From Pestalotiopsis fici W106-1 (taxonomy: Eukaryota > Ascomycota > Sordariomycetes > Amphisphaeriales > Sporocadaceae): a stretch of 64,000 nt of DNA. The DNA lies in contig NW_006917101.1 of assembly GCF_000516985.1 (NCBI RefSeq), forward strand, positions 2,224,834 to 2,288,833, written 5' to 3'. The notes beneath the pieces are model-generated. The model saw nothing but the letters and a program-made list of their open reading frames with translations. It searched no databases and was not told the DNA's origin. This document shows, in pieces, positions 35,496 through 47,106 of this stretch. A program made the translations under genes and the position numbers. Each line of letters begins with the position of its first letter. Position 1 is the stretch's first letter.

Positions 35496-35952
35496 AGTGA
35501 AATATTCCGGTGTGCAGGCGTTGGAATTCTTAGGGACGACACGGACAATTCGATGCCATAGGCGTAAATCTCCAGCTGTTCATGAATTAATTAATGACTA
35601 TATGAGACCATTGCGCCCGTCATCTTTAAATTCAAGTGCCTGTTATGATGTGGGAGAGCAGGAATAAATTGCTGATGAATGACTGCTGTGATGCATAAAA
35701 AACGTAGAGACTACAAAGCTAGATGACGCATAAGAAGTGAATTGCTAGACACCTCAAGTTAAGGTATACGTTGTGTTCTATATGCCAACCTAGCTGATTT
35801 CAATCATTCGCATAACCGATTGTGTTAGATAGGTTAAAGGAGTAATGGAGTCATTGCTTTGGCCATGAATATTTGATTAGAGTTGAGGGGTAATAAAATG
35901 AAAAAGAAAGGAAGAACAAAAAATGTTCTTGAATAAGGGCAAAAATAAACGT
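35496..35952. other. Intergenic, peptidase 3' flank
   Basis: AT-rich DNA between the peptidase stop and the tRNA gene. No other feature was seen. Confidence 0.55.
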
Positions 35953-36051
35953 TGATGAGAGTGGGATTCGAACCCACGCCAATTTCTTGACTACGATTAT
36001 AAACTCAGGAAGACCTGAACGTAGCGCCTTAGACCGCTCGGCCATCTCACC
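35953..36051 (-). tRNA. tRNA-Leu(CAG) with nuclear intron
   Basis: Read on the minus strand, the acceptor stem GGTGAGA pairs with TCTCATC (one G-T wobble) and is followed by discriminator A. The D arm is GCCGAGCGGTCTAAGGC. The anticodon stem CTACG/CGTAG flanks loop TT-CAG-G..T, giving anticodon CAG. A 17-nt intron (36,013-35,997) sits after position 37, the canonical site, and its CCTGA pairs with the anticodon region as in other pre-tRNA-Leu. The T arm is GTGGG-TTCGAAT-CCCAC. A longer variable arm fits a class II (Leu/Ser) tRNA. All stems close. Confidence 0.93.
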
Positions 36052-36644
36052 AGGTAATTGATGAAAATTTTGTGCTTAGCTGAGCTTAGTATACTATCAC
36101 ATCTACGCGGATAGCTTACGCCCATCGCACAAGCGGGGCTACGGTCCGCCCGGTGGAGACATGTACACTCAGCTATAACTTGTGTGTAAAAACACTTGAA
36201 AAGATATCGTCTGCTGAAATATGATCGCGAGATCAAAGAGCAGAGGAACGCTGACGCAAGGAAGCGAGCTTCCAGACCATGGAATGATAAGGTACTGCTC
36301 TGCTTACTTCTGAAGACCAATGAATAATGAAGTAGTAATTACCAACTACTTTTCATGACAGACTGATGCATCCTGGCGGTTTCGCCATGATGCTTCCATG
36401 ATCGCGAGCGAAAGGAGTGGCTCATGATTTTTGGACCAAAGATTTCGAGCAAGAAAGGCTTTGCCTCACCAAATGGCGCGGATTTTCTGGCATCAACGCT
36501 GTTTACTTCCCGAGGCATTACATGGGAGCATAAAATCGGGCCATGACGCTCCTGAATGGTCATCAGGTTTTGCACATTCAGAAAATTAATGAGCCATTGC
36601 ATTCCATTGTAGGCGTTGCAAATGAATTTGGTAGCGCATCCCAA
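36052..36644. other. Intergenic, tRNA 5' flank / NLR 3' flank
   Basis: No gene is supported. It contains the 3' end and 3'UTR of the minus-strand NLR gene and the upstream flank of the tRNA. Confidence 0.5.
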
Positions 36645-39600
36645 TTAATTGCCTGTCTTCACCCTTTTCGCGCGTCGCTTGTGAACCCGTTTTCTTCCTT
36701 GTCTCTGCCCCTGCTGCTCAGTTTCTCTAGTATCCTCGTGTTCTGGGAAATCTTTCTGTGTTTCGCGGCAGTCTGTAGTGCTGCTCTTCCCTGACGATTC
36801 CAAGCACTTCTGGAGGTTTTTCTTGCATCCTATCGTTCTGTCGTGCTCCGGGCCCAGTGCCTTCTCCATAAGCGCGAGTGCCTGTCGATATGTCTGCTCT
36901 GCTTCGCCCCATTTCTCTTGTCTGTCTAATGCGACAGCCAACCAATGCATGGTGTTAAGCGTATCGGGGTGCTGTTGACCCAACACCTTTTGACGAACTT
37001 CTGATATTTCTCGATGCATCTGCTCTGCTTCGCTATATCGCCCTTGGTCATGAATTGATCTCGCCAGTTCTTGCATGCAGGTAAGTGTATGTGGGTGCTG
37101 TTGACCCGACACCTCTTGACGAACTTCTAATATCTCTCGATGCATCTGCTCTGCTTCGCTATATCGCCCTTGATGATGAATTGATCTCGCCAGTTCTTGC
37201 ATGCAGGTAAGTGTATGTCGGTGCTGTTGACCCGATACCTCTTGATGAATTTTCAATGTATTTCGATGCATCTGCTCTGCTTCGCTATATCGTCCTTGGG
37301 CATGAATTGTTTTCGTGAGTTCTTGCATGCAGGTAAGTGTATGTGAGTGCTGTTTACCCAGCACCTCTTGATAAACTTTCAACATATTTCGATACAATTG
37401 CTCTGCCTCGCCATATCTCCCTTGCCTGTATATTGACTGGGCGAACTCAAGCCTACTGGCAAGCGTAGCGCGGTGCTGTTTACCTAGCACTTCTTCTTCA
37501 ATTTTTATTCTCTGCCGGTGCATCTCCTCTGCTTCGCCATATCTCCCTTGGCGGGAAATTGAAATGGCAAGGCAATACATACAGGCCAGTGTTTCGGGGT
37601 GTCTTTGGCTGTACATCTCTTCCGCAAGCTCGAGCTCCTGCTGAAATAGGTGTTCAGCTTGCTTGTATTTGCTGGTTCTTCTGTAAGTTTCTGCAACACA
37701 GTGTAGAAATGTGATTGTAGCGTGCTTGTCCCCTGCTTCTCTGCAGACCTCTGCAGCGGCCATAACGTGCGGCATATACTGCATCCACAGGCTTCGATTT
37801 TCATGCTTGGGAAATGGGTATACTTTTGACAGATGTTGGATCGTAATGGTAGTTGTTTCCCTCAGGCGTTCTCCTTGCAAGTGATTGCGCATGGCTAATT
37901 GTACGAGGCGGTGGATATCAAAAGAATTCCCATGGTCCCGCCTGGTGATGAATGCGTATCCTTGAAGTGTGGCAACAGCCTCGTTCTGTTCCCTCTCAGT
38001 GCTTGCTGGTGGCAACAGGGATTTCGGTATATCCTTTTGTGCAAGGAAGCAAATGAACTCCAAATACTGGATTGCCAAAGGATGTTTCCGTGAGACATGT
38101 TCAAATGAGATGAGCCAAGTCGTAGTGATTGCATTCTTGGTTCCTGGATAACGGCCTTGATCCTCAAAATCGCGACTGAGTAGCTCAATTTGTTCTTGAT
38201 TCGACTCGCGGTGGTATCGGAGATATGTGCTCGTTGAATCTCCTGTTTGTGCCATGTATGCGGATGCTTGCTTGATTGCTAAAGGCAGATAGGCAAGACG
38301 GTCTATCAAAGTATTTGTGCTTTGGACATCGCGTAACTGAGTTTCATCCAGGCGTGTCTTCAAAAGATCGATCGCTTCGTCCTTGCTCATCTCTGCCAAC
38401 TTCACGACACAGTTTGAAGAAATGTCGAGTCGGGAGGGTACCTCGTGGTCCCTAGTCGTGAACAGGATAGACCCGTTCCGGTTGAAGGGAAGCCATTGAC
38501 TCAGCCGAAGACCGTCATCTTTATCGAAACATAAGTTCATATCATCAGCGTTATCAATGATCAGAATCCAATCATCGGTAGTCTTTTCGAGAGCGGCCTT
38601 GACCAGATCCTTATGATTCGCTTGATCGTCCTCCATCCCGGGCACGTTGAGGAGTCTTCCTATTCCGCGTACTGCATTGTCGAAACTAGCTTGACTCATC
38701 GCCGGTATCCAAAAGACAGAGGTCTCTGTACGTGCGCGATACGCGAGCTCCAGTGCTATCTGTGTCTTGCCGATACCACCGAGGCCTTCTATAGCGTTCC
38801 TTTGGCAGTCGTCCCTGTTTGAACTGGGGAGGACTCTCTCGAGAAGGTTCGGTACGATATCCTGTCTCTCGACAAAGCCATCATTCCGGCCAAGGGGAAC
38901 CATGAAATGATCTTTCAAGATATGAGCATGTATATTGAATAACTTAACATTGTGACGGTAGAGCTGTGACTAACCAATTTTCATGTCGCTCACTTTCGTA
39001 CCACCCACTTCCATGCCTGTCACTTTCTTGGGCTGGACTGCACTGAGGAGTTCTCGGCCAAATACAGCCGCACTAGCCGCAGCGTAATGTTTCCAGGCGC
39101 TTCCCTTGTGTGAGTCGCAATAATCGGAGATACCCCGGATGACAAGGCAGTTCCTGCTGGCGTCGACGCCTGCTGCAGACATTTCAATGCACTGAAGGCC
39201 GCCGTTTTCCCGACTGATCTGGTCTCTCAACTGCCCATCCAAGATCACGGAGTTGCCAGTGCCAATTCTCCCTTGATGGAAAACTAGTTGGCCTTGATGC
39301 CTTTCCTCCCGTGGTTTGCGATCGATCAACTCGCCACTCGCGCAGTCTGCACAGTCCTCCTTCTGTCCCTGGTGATTGTAGCCGGATCGAAACAACTTGT
39401 CGTGCTGGTAGCCTGGGTATGCGTATTGAGGGTCGTATTGCTGCAGATTGTTCAAGTTGGCCCTGAAGCCTGTTCTAGGTCGAGGAGTTGGTTTTATGGT
39501 GTCGAATCGGTGATCGGACTTGATCTTAGCAAGCGCCTGCAAGAGAACCCAGTCTGGCTTGTCTACCTGACCCAGCTGCTCAAAGCCGTCAACAAGGGAT

Positions 39601-40019
39601 CTTCCTGATTCATAGTATACGACTGCCGGCTTCCCATCGCCTGGCCATCCCACAATGACGTCTCCCAGATGAATGTCTTTGAGTGCGTCATCGGCAGGGC
39701 TTTCGCTGGGAACACCACCGCCTATCCCCACAACCATCGTCATTTTGATATTTGGGAAAGTCTTGAACATGGGGCTCGTAAGGCGACTGGCGTTGACGTT
39801 GCCCCTCATGCCAGGAGATGTGGTAGCAAGAACGACGTTATGACCACCCATCGTGCCAAAGTAGTACGTGTTGTCATCGTAGTCGGCGTCAAACTCGGGC
39901 CTTGGGTGTTCCTCATCGAACAGCAGGCGAGCCGGATCGAGCGCGACATCGTCTCCAGGGCATATCCAGGCCACATGGTAATCGTGGCGCCTCAACGGCT
40001 TGAGATCGGATTCCGCCAT
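36645..40019 (-). CDS. NOD-like receptor: PNP_UDP domain, NB-ARC ATPase, TPR repeats
   Basis: A STAND-class signalling ATPase. Exon 1 (40019-38975) and exon 2 (38911-36645) join across a 63-bp intron to give 1,103 residues. Residues 1 to about 335 form a purine-nucleoside-phosphorylase/MTA-nucleosidase-like domain (DYHVAWICPGDDVAL, MVVGIGGGVPS, EMSAAGVDASRN, LVIRGISDYCDSHK). This is a frequent N-terminal sensor or effector in fungal NLRs. NB-ARC follows: P-loop GLGGIGKT 391-398, Walker B ILIIDNADD near 464, GSILFTTRD sensor and LPLAIKQ. At least six tetratricopeptide repeats of 42 residues come next, the central ones about 90% identical in DNA. The C-terminus is basic. Fungal NLRs of this type act in non-self recognition; the ligand and output are unknown here. 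The start at 40,019 matches the family; an in-frame upstream ATG (40,109) would add a hydrophobic 30-residue leader. Confidence 0.88.
37015..37392 (-). repeat. Three tandem 126-bp TPR-coding units
   Basis: Units 37015-37140, 37141-37266 and 37267-37392 repeat with exactly 126-bp (42-codon) spacing. They share a nearly invariant 5'-part such as TGCTCTGCTTCGCTATATCG on the plus strand. My manual alignment of the first two finds about 11 mismatches in 126. Flanking units (from about 36,889 and 37,393-37,518) are more diverged. Confidence 0.9.
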
Positions 40020-40424
40020 CTCGAAGGCAATCCAAAGACATGGTAGGGAAAGGAAAAGTCCTAGGCTGCTGAGAATGAGGGGAAGAAGAAGGACGACTCG
40101 GGCAGACAACGCAAGGCTGGGCTGTCTTACTTATTCCATTTGACGCTGCCCAATTCATCTAAGCGCCGTCATCTGGGGCTGAGTATGCGGTGCAGGGGTG
40201 CCATCGGACTTGCCTTATCTGCCCATCGGGTGTCAGGCAGAATCCATTAGACTTGTAGGCGATGTGCATAGGCGCACTGCAAGTGGTAAATATAAGGACA
40301 AGAGCTATGAGAAATGAAAGCGTGCGGAAGAGTTCAAAGTCCTCTCCATCTCCAAATCCCCTACCCCTAGGCCTCATTCTGAGAGCGCTCTCAGCCGTCT
40401 TCACTTTTGTATCTCCAACTCACC
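40020..40424. promoter_or_regulatory. Divergent promoter between NLR and DUF6594 genes
   Basis: Only about 405 bp separate the start codons of the divergent NLR and DUF6594-type genes, so they probably share regulatory DNA. The last 50 bp before 40,425 is C/T-rich, as in fungal core promoters. No specific factor site is claimed. Confidence 0.45.
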
Positions 40425-41340
40425 ATGTCCCAATCCAAGCGATATACCGAGAACTTTCCAAAACTTTGGCAAGCTGCCACGGATGACAGTGATCTTACAC
40501 TTTATGGATTTCGCCGGTTCAAGACGTCGCATCTCCTCAACCTCCGGTTCCTGGAGGAGGAGATTGCCGAAATCGACCATAAGCTCTACCAGGCCGGCCT
40601 TGGTCTTGGCATCGATCATCCCCTCGCCGATAGGCTTGGTTTGAAAGATAGCAAGAAAGATGCAAAAGTGCCTCGGGTTGAAGATACCATCACGGAGGAC
40701 TTGGTCCTAAGGCTCCGCACTTTATGCGAGCAGTATGGTTCGTGTTTTCTGTCTTCTTGCTGTCCGATGATCTTGCAGTATGTACATGATGCTCATAATC
40801 AATCTGTTGACAGATAATGCTCTCATTGCCTTGAACAAAATCATGGACATGGAGGTCTTCTCTCTGCTCGATGACGAAAAGCAATGCAGCACGCGGACCG
40901 ACCTGACTTTGTCTGAAATGTACAAAACAAGACTCCTCAGAGTGGACCTCATGTCTCGAGCTCGCACCGACCCTCTGCAAGACTGGATTCATAGAGGACT
41001 GCGAAATTTACACTACTGGAGAATCTCGTCTAGGGAAAAGAATAGGAAATCGGCATCATTTGGTGCAGGCCGGGCTCATCGTTGGTCGTATGAGGACTTG
41101 GTGTATTCGGCGAACATCATGAGCCGCTTGATATTGACTTTACTGACGAGTACCTTTCTGATTGTCCCCCTTGGCGTCATGTCCGAAAGCTCAAGCATGG
41201 CGCAGCTGTTTATTATCGGATTCAGTATAGTCGCTTTTTCTGTCTTGGTGGCCACGGCTCTAAAGGTCTCGAGTTTTGAGATGATGGCAATGTGTGCTGG
41301 GTATGCGGCTGTCATTTCGGCATTCATGGCAAATAGCTGA
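40425..41340 (+). CDS. DUF6594-type fungal membrane protein
   Basis: Exons 40425-40737 and 40814-41340 join in phase (..CEQY|DNALIAL..) across a 76-bp intron and encode 279 residues. The N-terminal part shows the family pattern: FPKLWQAATDDSDLTLYGFRRF, then LLNLRFLEEEIAEIDHKLYQ (helical, likely coiled coil), and an ELxxLLxxYDxAL-like segment (LRTLCEQYDNALIAL). The C-terminal 90 residues hold two or three membrane helices (LILTLLTSTFLIVPLGVM, LFIIGFSIVAFSVLVATAL, MMAMCAGYAAVISAFMA). This layout is that of the DUF6594 family, which is widespread in ascomycetes and of unknown function. It is divergently paired with the NLR gene; a functional link is only a hypothesis. Confidence 0.82.
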
Positions 41341-42786
41341 GAATCGTTAAGGATGATTTCAATTTTACTTGCCATATTTTATCTGTCGTCCAAGACGGCT
41401 CTCCTCGGATACTTGCGATCGCTTGTAATGATCCCAGAGTGCTCATAGAGTCATGTGTGAATGGTCATGCTCAACTAAAGACTCTCACGAAGAAGAAATA
41501 GACACCTCTTTTATATGGGTAGGCGACTTGAATTGCATCCACTTGTGGCCCATTCTCTTCAATGGGTTCGCTCCTAAGTTGTAGCCTCAAGATGTATAGC
41601 TCTTGGGTGGGCATCAACATTCTTTGACTTACGATCAATGATGCGACATCAGGGCGAAGTCCCGGTGTAACTCTTTTGCCAACACTGCCTCCGCCGTCTT
41701 TTAGCTTTGTCAGCCGGTGGCCAGGTACGATGGCGAGGCTGGATTTACTTTGCAAGCTGATGCAGGCGCATGAACGCTTGTCAATCAGCAAAAGTATGGC
41801 CTCGACCTTCCTGTTCCTGGTCATGTCGCCTATGATTTTAATTTCTGCGAGGGTTGGTTGTGATGTCTTTTCCCGCCATTGTGGTCGGTGATGACGGAAG
41901 TATGAATCGCGATTGACGCAACGACATGAGCCGTGGAAGAGACATGGGCCGAGTATGCATTGTCAGCTAAGGTGGGGCTCTCATTATTTAAATACATGTA
42001 CATGATGCCGGGACTCTCCATGTACCTTCGGGGTTTTTCTGTTTTCTGTGCATTGGTAAGGACACTAATCACGGCAGCTGAAGTGCAAGAAAGAAGGGAA
42101 TAGAACTGTGTCCATGGCTGTCCAAAGTTCCGCAGTATAATGCACTCGTGCCATATCTTCCGAATGTAGGAATATGGCCCTGATGCCAAGGATCAGTTCC
42201 CATATCTTACTTGCTGTAAAACTGCCGGCGCAGAGAGCTAGCCGTTATATCGCTGAATTGACGTATCAGCGCCCGTTTGTAGCGGCCTACTTTACCTTAA
42301 ACACCACTAAGACACTTGCTGTGGGGGTGATCGACTATCGGCACGCATGCTGAGTCGGGACGGGACAGCCTAATTCATGTAAGCTGCAATCCTCTTGCTG
42401 TCCTAATGTAATAAAAGGCAGTGTTTTGCCTTCCATCTTTTTCCATGTCTCACTCCCCTGACCGAACTGGAAATGGAAGCGGCTTGATTCGGGACTTGAT
42501 GTGAATCTCCCCCGCGTGGGCTGGCCGCGACGATTCAGCTTTCTTGTACAACCCGAAGAAGGCTGCTTCCGTCGCACAGGTCGAGGTCTTGATCTTGCTT
42601 GGTCTTGGTCTGTGTTAAGGTAGTAAGTACCAATGTTGGTAGGCGGGCAGTCACAATTCAAGTGAATCGAGCCAGTCAACAGAGAGGCACGTTAATCGCA
42701 CTCCTGGCTTCATGGGAGGCCTCTGGGGTTCTCTCATGGTCAACATTGTTTTGTGATTATTTTTTCCCGGGAATTTCTTCCTGGCC
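41341..42786. other. Intergenic, possible small unresolved minus-strand gene
   Basis: About 1.45 kb between two plus-strand genes. An open minus-strand frame runs from about 41,960 to 41,471 (see next entry). Nothing else is supported. Confidence 0.4.
41471..41960 (-). other. Long open frame of uncertain coding status
   Basis: A minus-strand frame stays open for about 490 bp with G/C-leaning third positions (for example VEAILLLIDKRSCACIS, LAIVPGHRLTKLKDGGG). The first internal ATG is at 41,824. A good 59-bp candidate intron (GTAAGT near 41,634 to CTTAG near 41,576) would end the protein soon after ASLI. No upstream start with a clean splice was found, and no family is recognised. It may be a small hypothetical gene or chance. 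Confidence 0.25.
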
Positions 42787-44842
42787 ATGGCTCCCAAATC
42801 ATGTCTCGAGGAGCTCCCTAATGAGATACTTCTAGAAGTCCTGTCGTGTAAGTCGCCGATTCGCGAACCCCTCCTCTCGAGGTCCCTCAACTTCTCCCGA
42901 ACCCCCGACGCATCTCCCTACCTACCTAGACCACCCAGTGCTTTGCTGGTCTCGGACTAACAAGTCACAAAGACCTCGAGCCAAGAGACCTGACTGCACT
43001 GCAACGCTGCTCTAAGCGACTGCTGCGCATTTGTCGAGATAATTTTTTCTGGCGTCTGCGATGTCTCGACGAGTCCTCCTTTTTAGAGGGCGTGCAACGT
43101 CGCCGCCAGCTCCGATTCTCGGACCTCGACGACGAAAACCTAGTCAGCACTGCGCCGAGGTCCTCGTCACCAGGCCCGAATGCAGAGCCGGGGGAAGCCA
43201 CGCCAGCGGCCTCGAAAAAGGCCGTTGAGAACGAGCGGACACGAGTCCTCGCCAACTGGGATCCGACTTTTCCTGACGAGAAGGTCAATTGGTACAATGA
43301 ATACATACAGCGCAATGCGCCAGTCGTTGTCAGTTGGTTCGAGCAGGCGCAAGTCAGAGATGGCGACCTGAATGACGCGATTGAAGTCAAGGGCGCCGCT
43401 CTCTACCGTCCTTCCAACGATGCGCAGTCGCTTTTTGCAGTCGCGCCACTCGATGACGGCTCAGTATGCTTGTGGGACGTAAAGGGCACATGCAAAAAGA
43501 AGGGATCAATCTTTTCCAAAAGCAGGGAAGGCTTGCTTCGCATGGACAGCCTCACAGTGTCGTCACGGTCGAAAATGCCGAGCATTGGGATTACAGAGTG
43601 TGTCAGCGTTGACAGCAGCCGAAGCAAGGCCTTCTTTGCTGTCCAGAGTAGTGAGTGCTAGATTCCAATGGGTGTTCAGATGGTAGAGCTGAGGCTGACA
43701 ATATTCAAGGTCTTACAGAGGTCGACTTGCAGACTTTGCAGATCGTGAGCAACCAGCCTTACGAGTGGACTATTACGACCATGTCCGAGGCGCAGCCCAC
43801 AGTACCTCTCACAGTCGGAACATTTAATGGCATCCATCTGCACGATTGGCGAATTCTTAACAAGGCCCGGCAGGACCAGAACGAGCGCGTGGACCTGTAC
43901 AATGGTTTGGAGCCGCTGGACTTTTCTCGCGTTCTTGATCCGAGTCCGCTTCCTCTATATGCGCCTCTTACCCAGGCTGGACCTCAGAGCATTCTTCACA
44001 TGGAGAGCTCGGGACACAAGGATCTGATTTCGGACGACATTATGGTGGCCGGTCGATTCGCTAGTATCCTGCACTACGACCGTCGCATGTTTCCAGTCAT
44101 CAAGGGATCTATCCACTCGGGGTCGAGACTGTGCAGTCTTGCATCTCTTCCTTATCCATTTTCCTGTCTGGAGAGCGATCTGCGGCGGCGCGGCGAGCTT
44201 TCAATAGACCAAGTCAACAAGGCCAAAGGCGTGGTTGGAGGCCGTACATTGATTGCGGGTGGAGAGTACAACACGAGGGGCTCACTTGAACTCTATGGCC
44301 TCTCGCAGCAGTCCGAACAGCCAGGCAGCGATTACGGCATGGTACAAAACTCGGCTATGAAGAACCGGCAGACGGCGTCCGCGGCGAAGCTTCTCTCGGT
44401 CATTAATCACGGGACGCGAATCGCCTACTCGGACGGTGACGGGCTCGTCAAGTGGGTCGAGCGAGACGGGTTTACAGAAGTCCGTCGACATAAGATTGGT
44501 CACGGTGAGAAGGTAGCCCAAGGATCGCTATTCGCTTCAATGCCAGGTTCGGACGAGATTGCTCGTAAGCTCATGTCGACACGGACTGTCAAGGCTGGTG
44601 CAGACGATGATGTCAATAACGAGGACATTCTTTTCTGGACTGGAGAGAAGCTAGGCATTGTCGGTTTCTCGTCGCAGCCTGGCTTTACGGCGGATGATTT
44701 CAAGGTTGACACGAGAACACCCGAGGAGATTGCTGTTCAGCAGAAGGCGGATCTGTACAATGAGGAGATGAGGCAGGTCATGGAACGACATGCGAATGAC
44801 GTTAGATATGCTCGATTCCTGGGAAGTGGCGTCAGACATTAA
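42787..44842 (+). CDS. F-box protein with probable beta-propeller C-terminus
   Basis: The substrate-receptor type of SCF (cullin-1) ubiquitin ligases. The exon model is 42787-42847, 42973-43650 and 43710-44842, with introns of 125 and 59 bp, giving 623 residues. Splicing the tiny first exon creates a complete F-box at about residues 7-48 (LEELPNEILLEVLSYLEPRD, LQRCSKRLLRICRDNFFW). The remainder has a disordered Ser/Pro stretch. A region with propeller-like strands follows (SLFAVAPLDDGSVCLWDVKG, TLIAGGEYNTRGSLELYGL, RIAYSDGDGLVKWVER), suggesting divergent WD40 blades for substrate binding. The alternative donor 4 nt upstream at the second junction changes the product by one residue only. The substrate is unknown. 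Confidence 0.84.
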
Positions 44843-47106
44843 ATATGATACCCAATCATTGATTATAGAGGTGGACGATATACATGCTAGAACAACTGGG
44901 AGAGCCACATTTACAGGACAGCAGCGTTTTCTAGGTATAAGTACAATATAGCATATTCAGCGTTCAAACACGGACTTTGGAATAGATGGATAATCCTTGC
45001 TATGAATCAATGGATCACGTCACATCTTGTTTTATTTACAAATGCATGTGTATCCCAAAGTTTCGGGGAGGTATAACGGCCAATCACCGTGACCTAATGT
45101 ATTTTATACGCCACGTACTCTATATATTGATTGTTATGGACTCACAAAACCAATACAGCAGACAGGCACGCAAAATGATAGTCGAGACGCTTTCTAATCA
45201 AATAGCCATAGATATTAGAAGAGGCAGCCAATAACACTACTCATGCAGCGTGAAGGTATACCCATCCCGAGGTACTTATCTACTTTACAGGTCTTCATAC
45301 ATGGCAAGCATTCGGCAGGTGACGGGGCCCACCACCAACGCCGGAACTAGCAAGCCGTGACGCACCTTGCCCTTGCCCACTGTAGGGAGTTTCCCACTGC
45401 TGATCGCCCTGTGGGCCCCCCTGTGTCAGTACCATAGAGACTTGAACGGAGCTGCGGGTTTCCATGTTCACAATTCACTCCCAGATTTCCGTGTCACATC
45501 CCCCCCGCGTCTCGTCCCATATTCGTCGGGCGAAGGGGCTTTGAATGTGCATTTTTCTATTTCTTTTTTCTCTTTTATATCTGCTCGTCTGGAAACTGAT
45601 CATCAAACAAACAGGCAGTCCATGTCTTCTTCCACTTGACAGCCCCCGCTGCTGGGCAAAGCAAGAAACAAAGCAGACAGCCTGTGACCATCCTAGTCTA
45701 CTGTACTGCCTCCGCCCCTGCATTGCAGAACAGCTACCTACCTATGTGTACTTCTTACATGCCTACCTACATAACCCAGGTTTATTTACACATTTTCCCC
45801 CAATGTGCGACGAGACGATGGACACGCACGTGTTTTCTTACAGCGCCAAACCCTTTTATCTTTTATTATGCGTTGTCCAACGCACACAACAAGCACAACG
45901 CACATTGTAGTATTCCGCTTCTGAAGCTTGTCTTTGTGGCAACTGGCGAAGAACAAGTCCGACGATCAGAATCCATGAAGATGACGCTAAACATTTGCCG
46001 GGAATCAAGGAAGTTGCCATTTCCATGCGGCGTGCGCTCCGAGCCAGAAGGGTTGTGGACTCGTGCCATACCAGACTGGTGATAGCTGAGCCGCGACTGA
46101 ATCCTGAGATCAGAGACATTTGTGGATAGGATCTTCCTTCTCCTGCCATTCACCGCTTCCTGGTAGGCAAATATTTTTCTGTCCATCATTTCAACATACC
46201 TTGGGTATCTAGAGGCAAAGGCCCCCTCTTTTGCCCTCATCGAAACCGAGAAATCTCTCGGGTAGACAGGACTACTCAGGGAGCAGCAGCATCAGTCCCC
46301 ACAGCCGTCTTTGCCTCTGGTTAGTTGACGCTGTTTTTACCACAAGGTTAGCAATGCAGGTAGTAGTGGGTAAGGTAGATCGTCCACGGTGGACAGCGTC
46401 TCATTCGCGGCATCGCCCGCAGCTCAAGCACACATGGCCCCCGACTGCTGGAACGATGCCCACTGATGGATGCTTTGCCAATCAATCCTCGGCCTCCCAA
46501 CCACCCGTCAGCCCGTCAACTGCGCAAAAAAGATTGGCAGCAACAAGGGGAGTGAGAAGTAAGTAAAAAAAATCTTTCTCAAAGCCAGAAAAGAATATCC
46601 ACCCGCTTCCCAGGGCCCATCAAGACACTGTCGTTAGTGGTGATCGACCTTGACCCTCGAAGTGAGGCTAACCCCAGGCCGGCTTCCGCGTCCGATTTGA
46701 CCCTCTGACTTTCCATCTGGAAGACTGGGGGCGCCACATTGATTGGGGACAACAACTTTCCCATCGACGTACCGCATCGACTTTTCTGCTGCTGCTTGCT
46801 GCTGCTGCTTCCCAGGGTAACCCCCGCGTGCCAGTCCACCCTCAAAAAGTCACTCGGATGGCCCTCCGAAACTACAGACCGCATCATTTCTTTGTCTCCT
46901 TCTCTGGCTTGCAACGCTTTGGGGATTCGTCATGCGCATGGTCGTGATCCGTTGATGGTTGTCTTGGTTTCTTATTCTTCGCTTCGCTTCGATTCACCCA
47001 TCCTCCATCCTTTTCTCCCCGCATTCAAACTTTTGAATCGCAAAACTTTGTCATTTCAGCACACATGCATGTTTTTTTAGTTTCTCAAAGTCGCACTGAA
47101 TGAATA
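44843..47106. other. Long intergenic / leader region
   Basis: About 2.26 kb. Short minus-strand frames (for example near 45,866-46,240) lack domains. The last 600 bp before 47,107 is rich in CT tracts, as in long fungal 5' leaders, so the SprT-like gene at 47,107 may have a long leader. Confidence 0.5.

Noticed and set aside
40020..40109. N-terminal extension of the NLR with a hydrophobic leader
   Set aside because: The next in-frame ATG at 40,019 matches the usual start of PNP-type NLRs. The leader would place a cytosolic receptor in the secretory path.
45866..46240. A 124-codon minus-strand frame in the long region before SprT-like A
   Set aside because: Unsupported composition, no family, and CT-tract leader DNA on the other strand.
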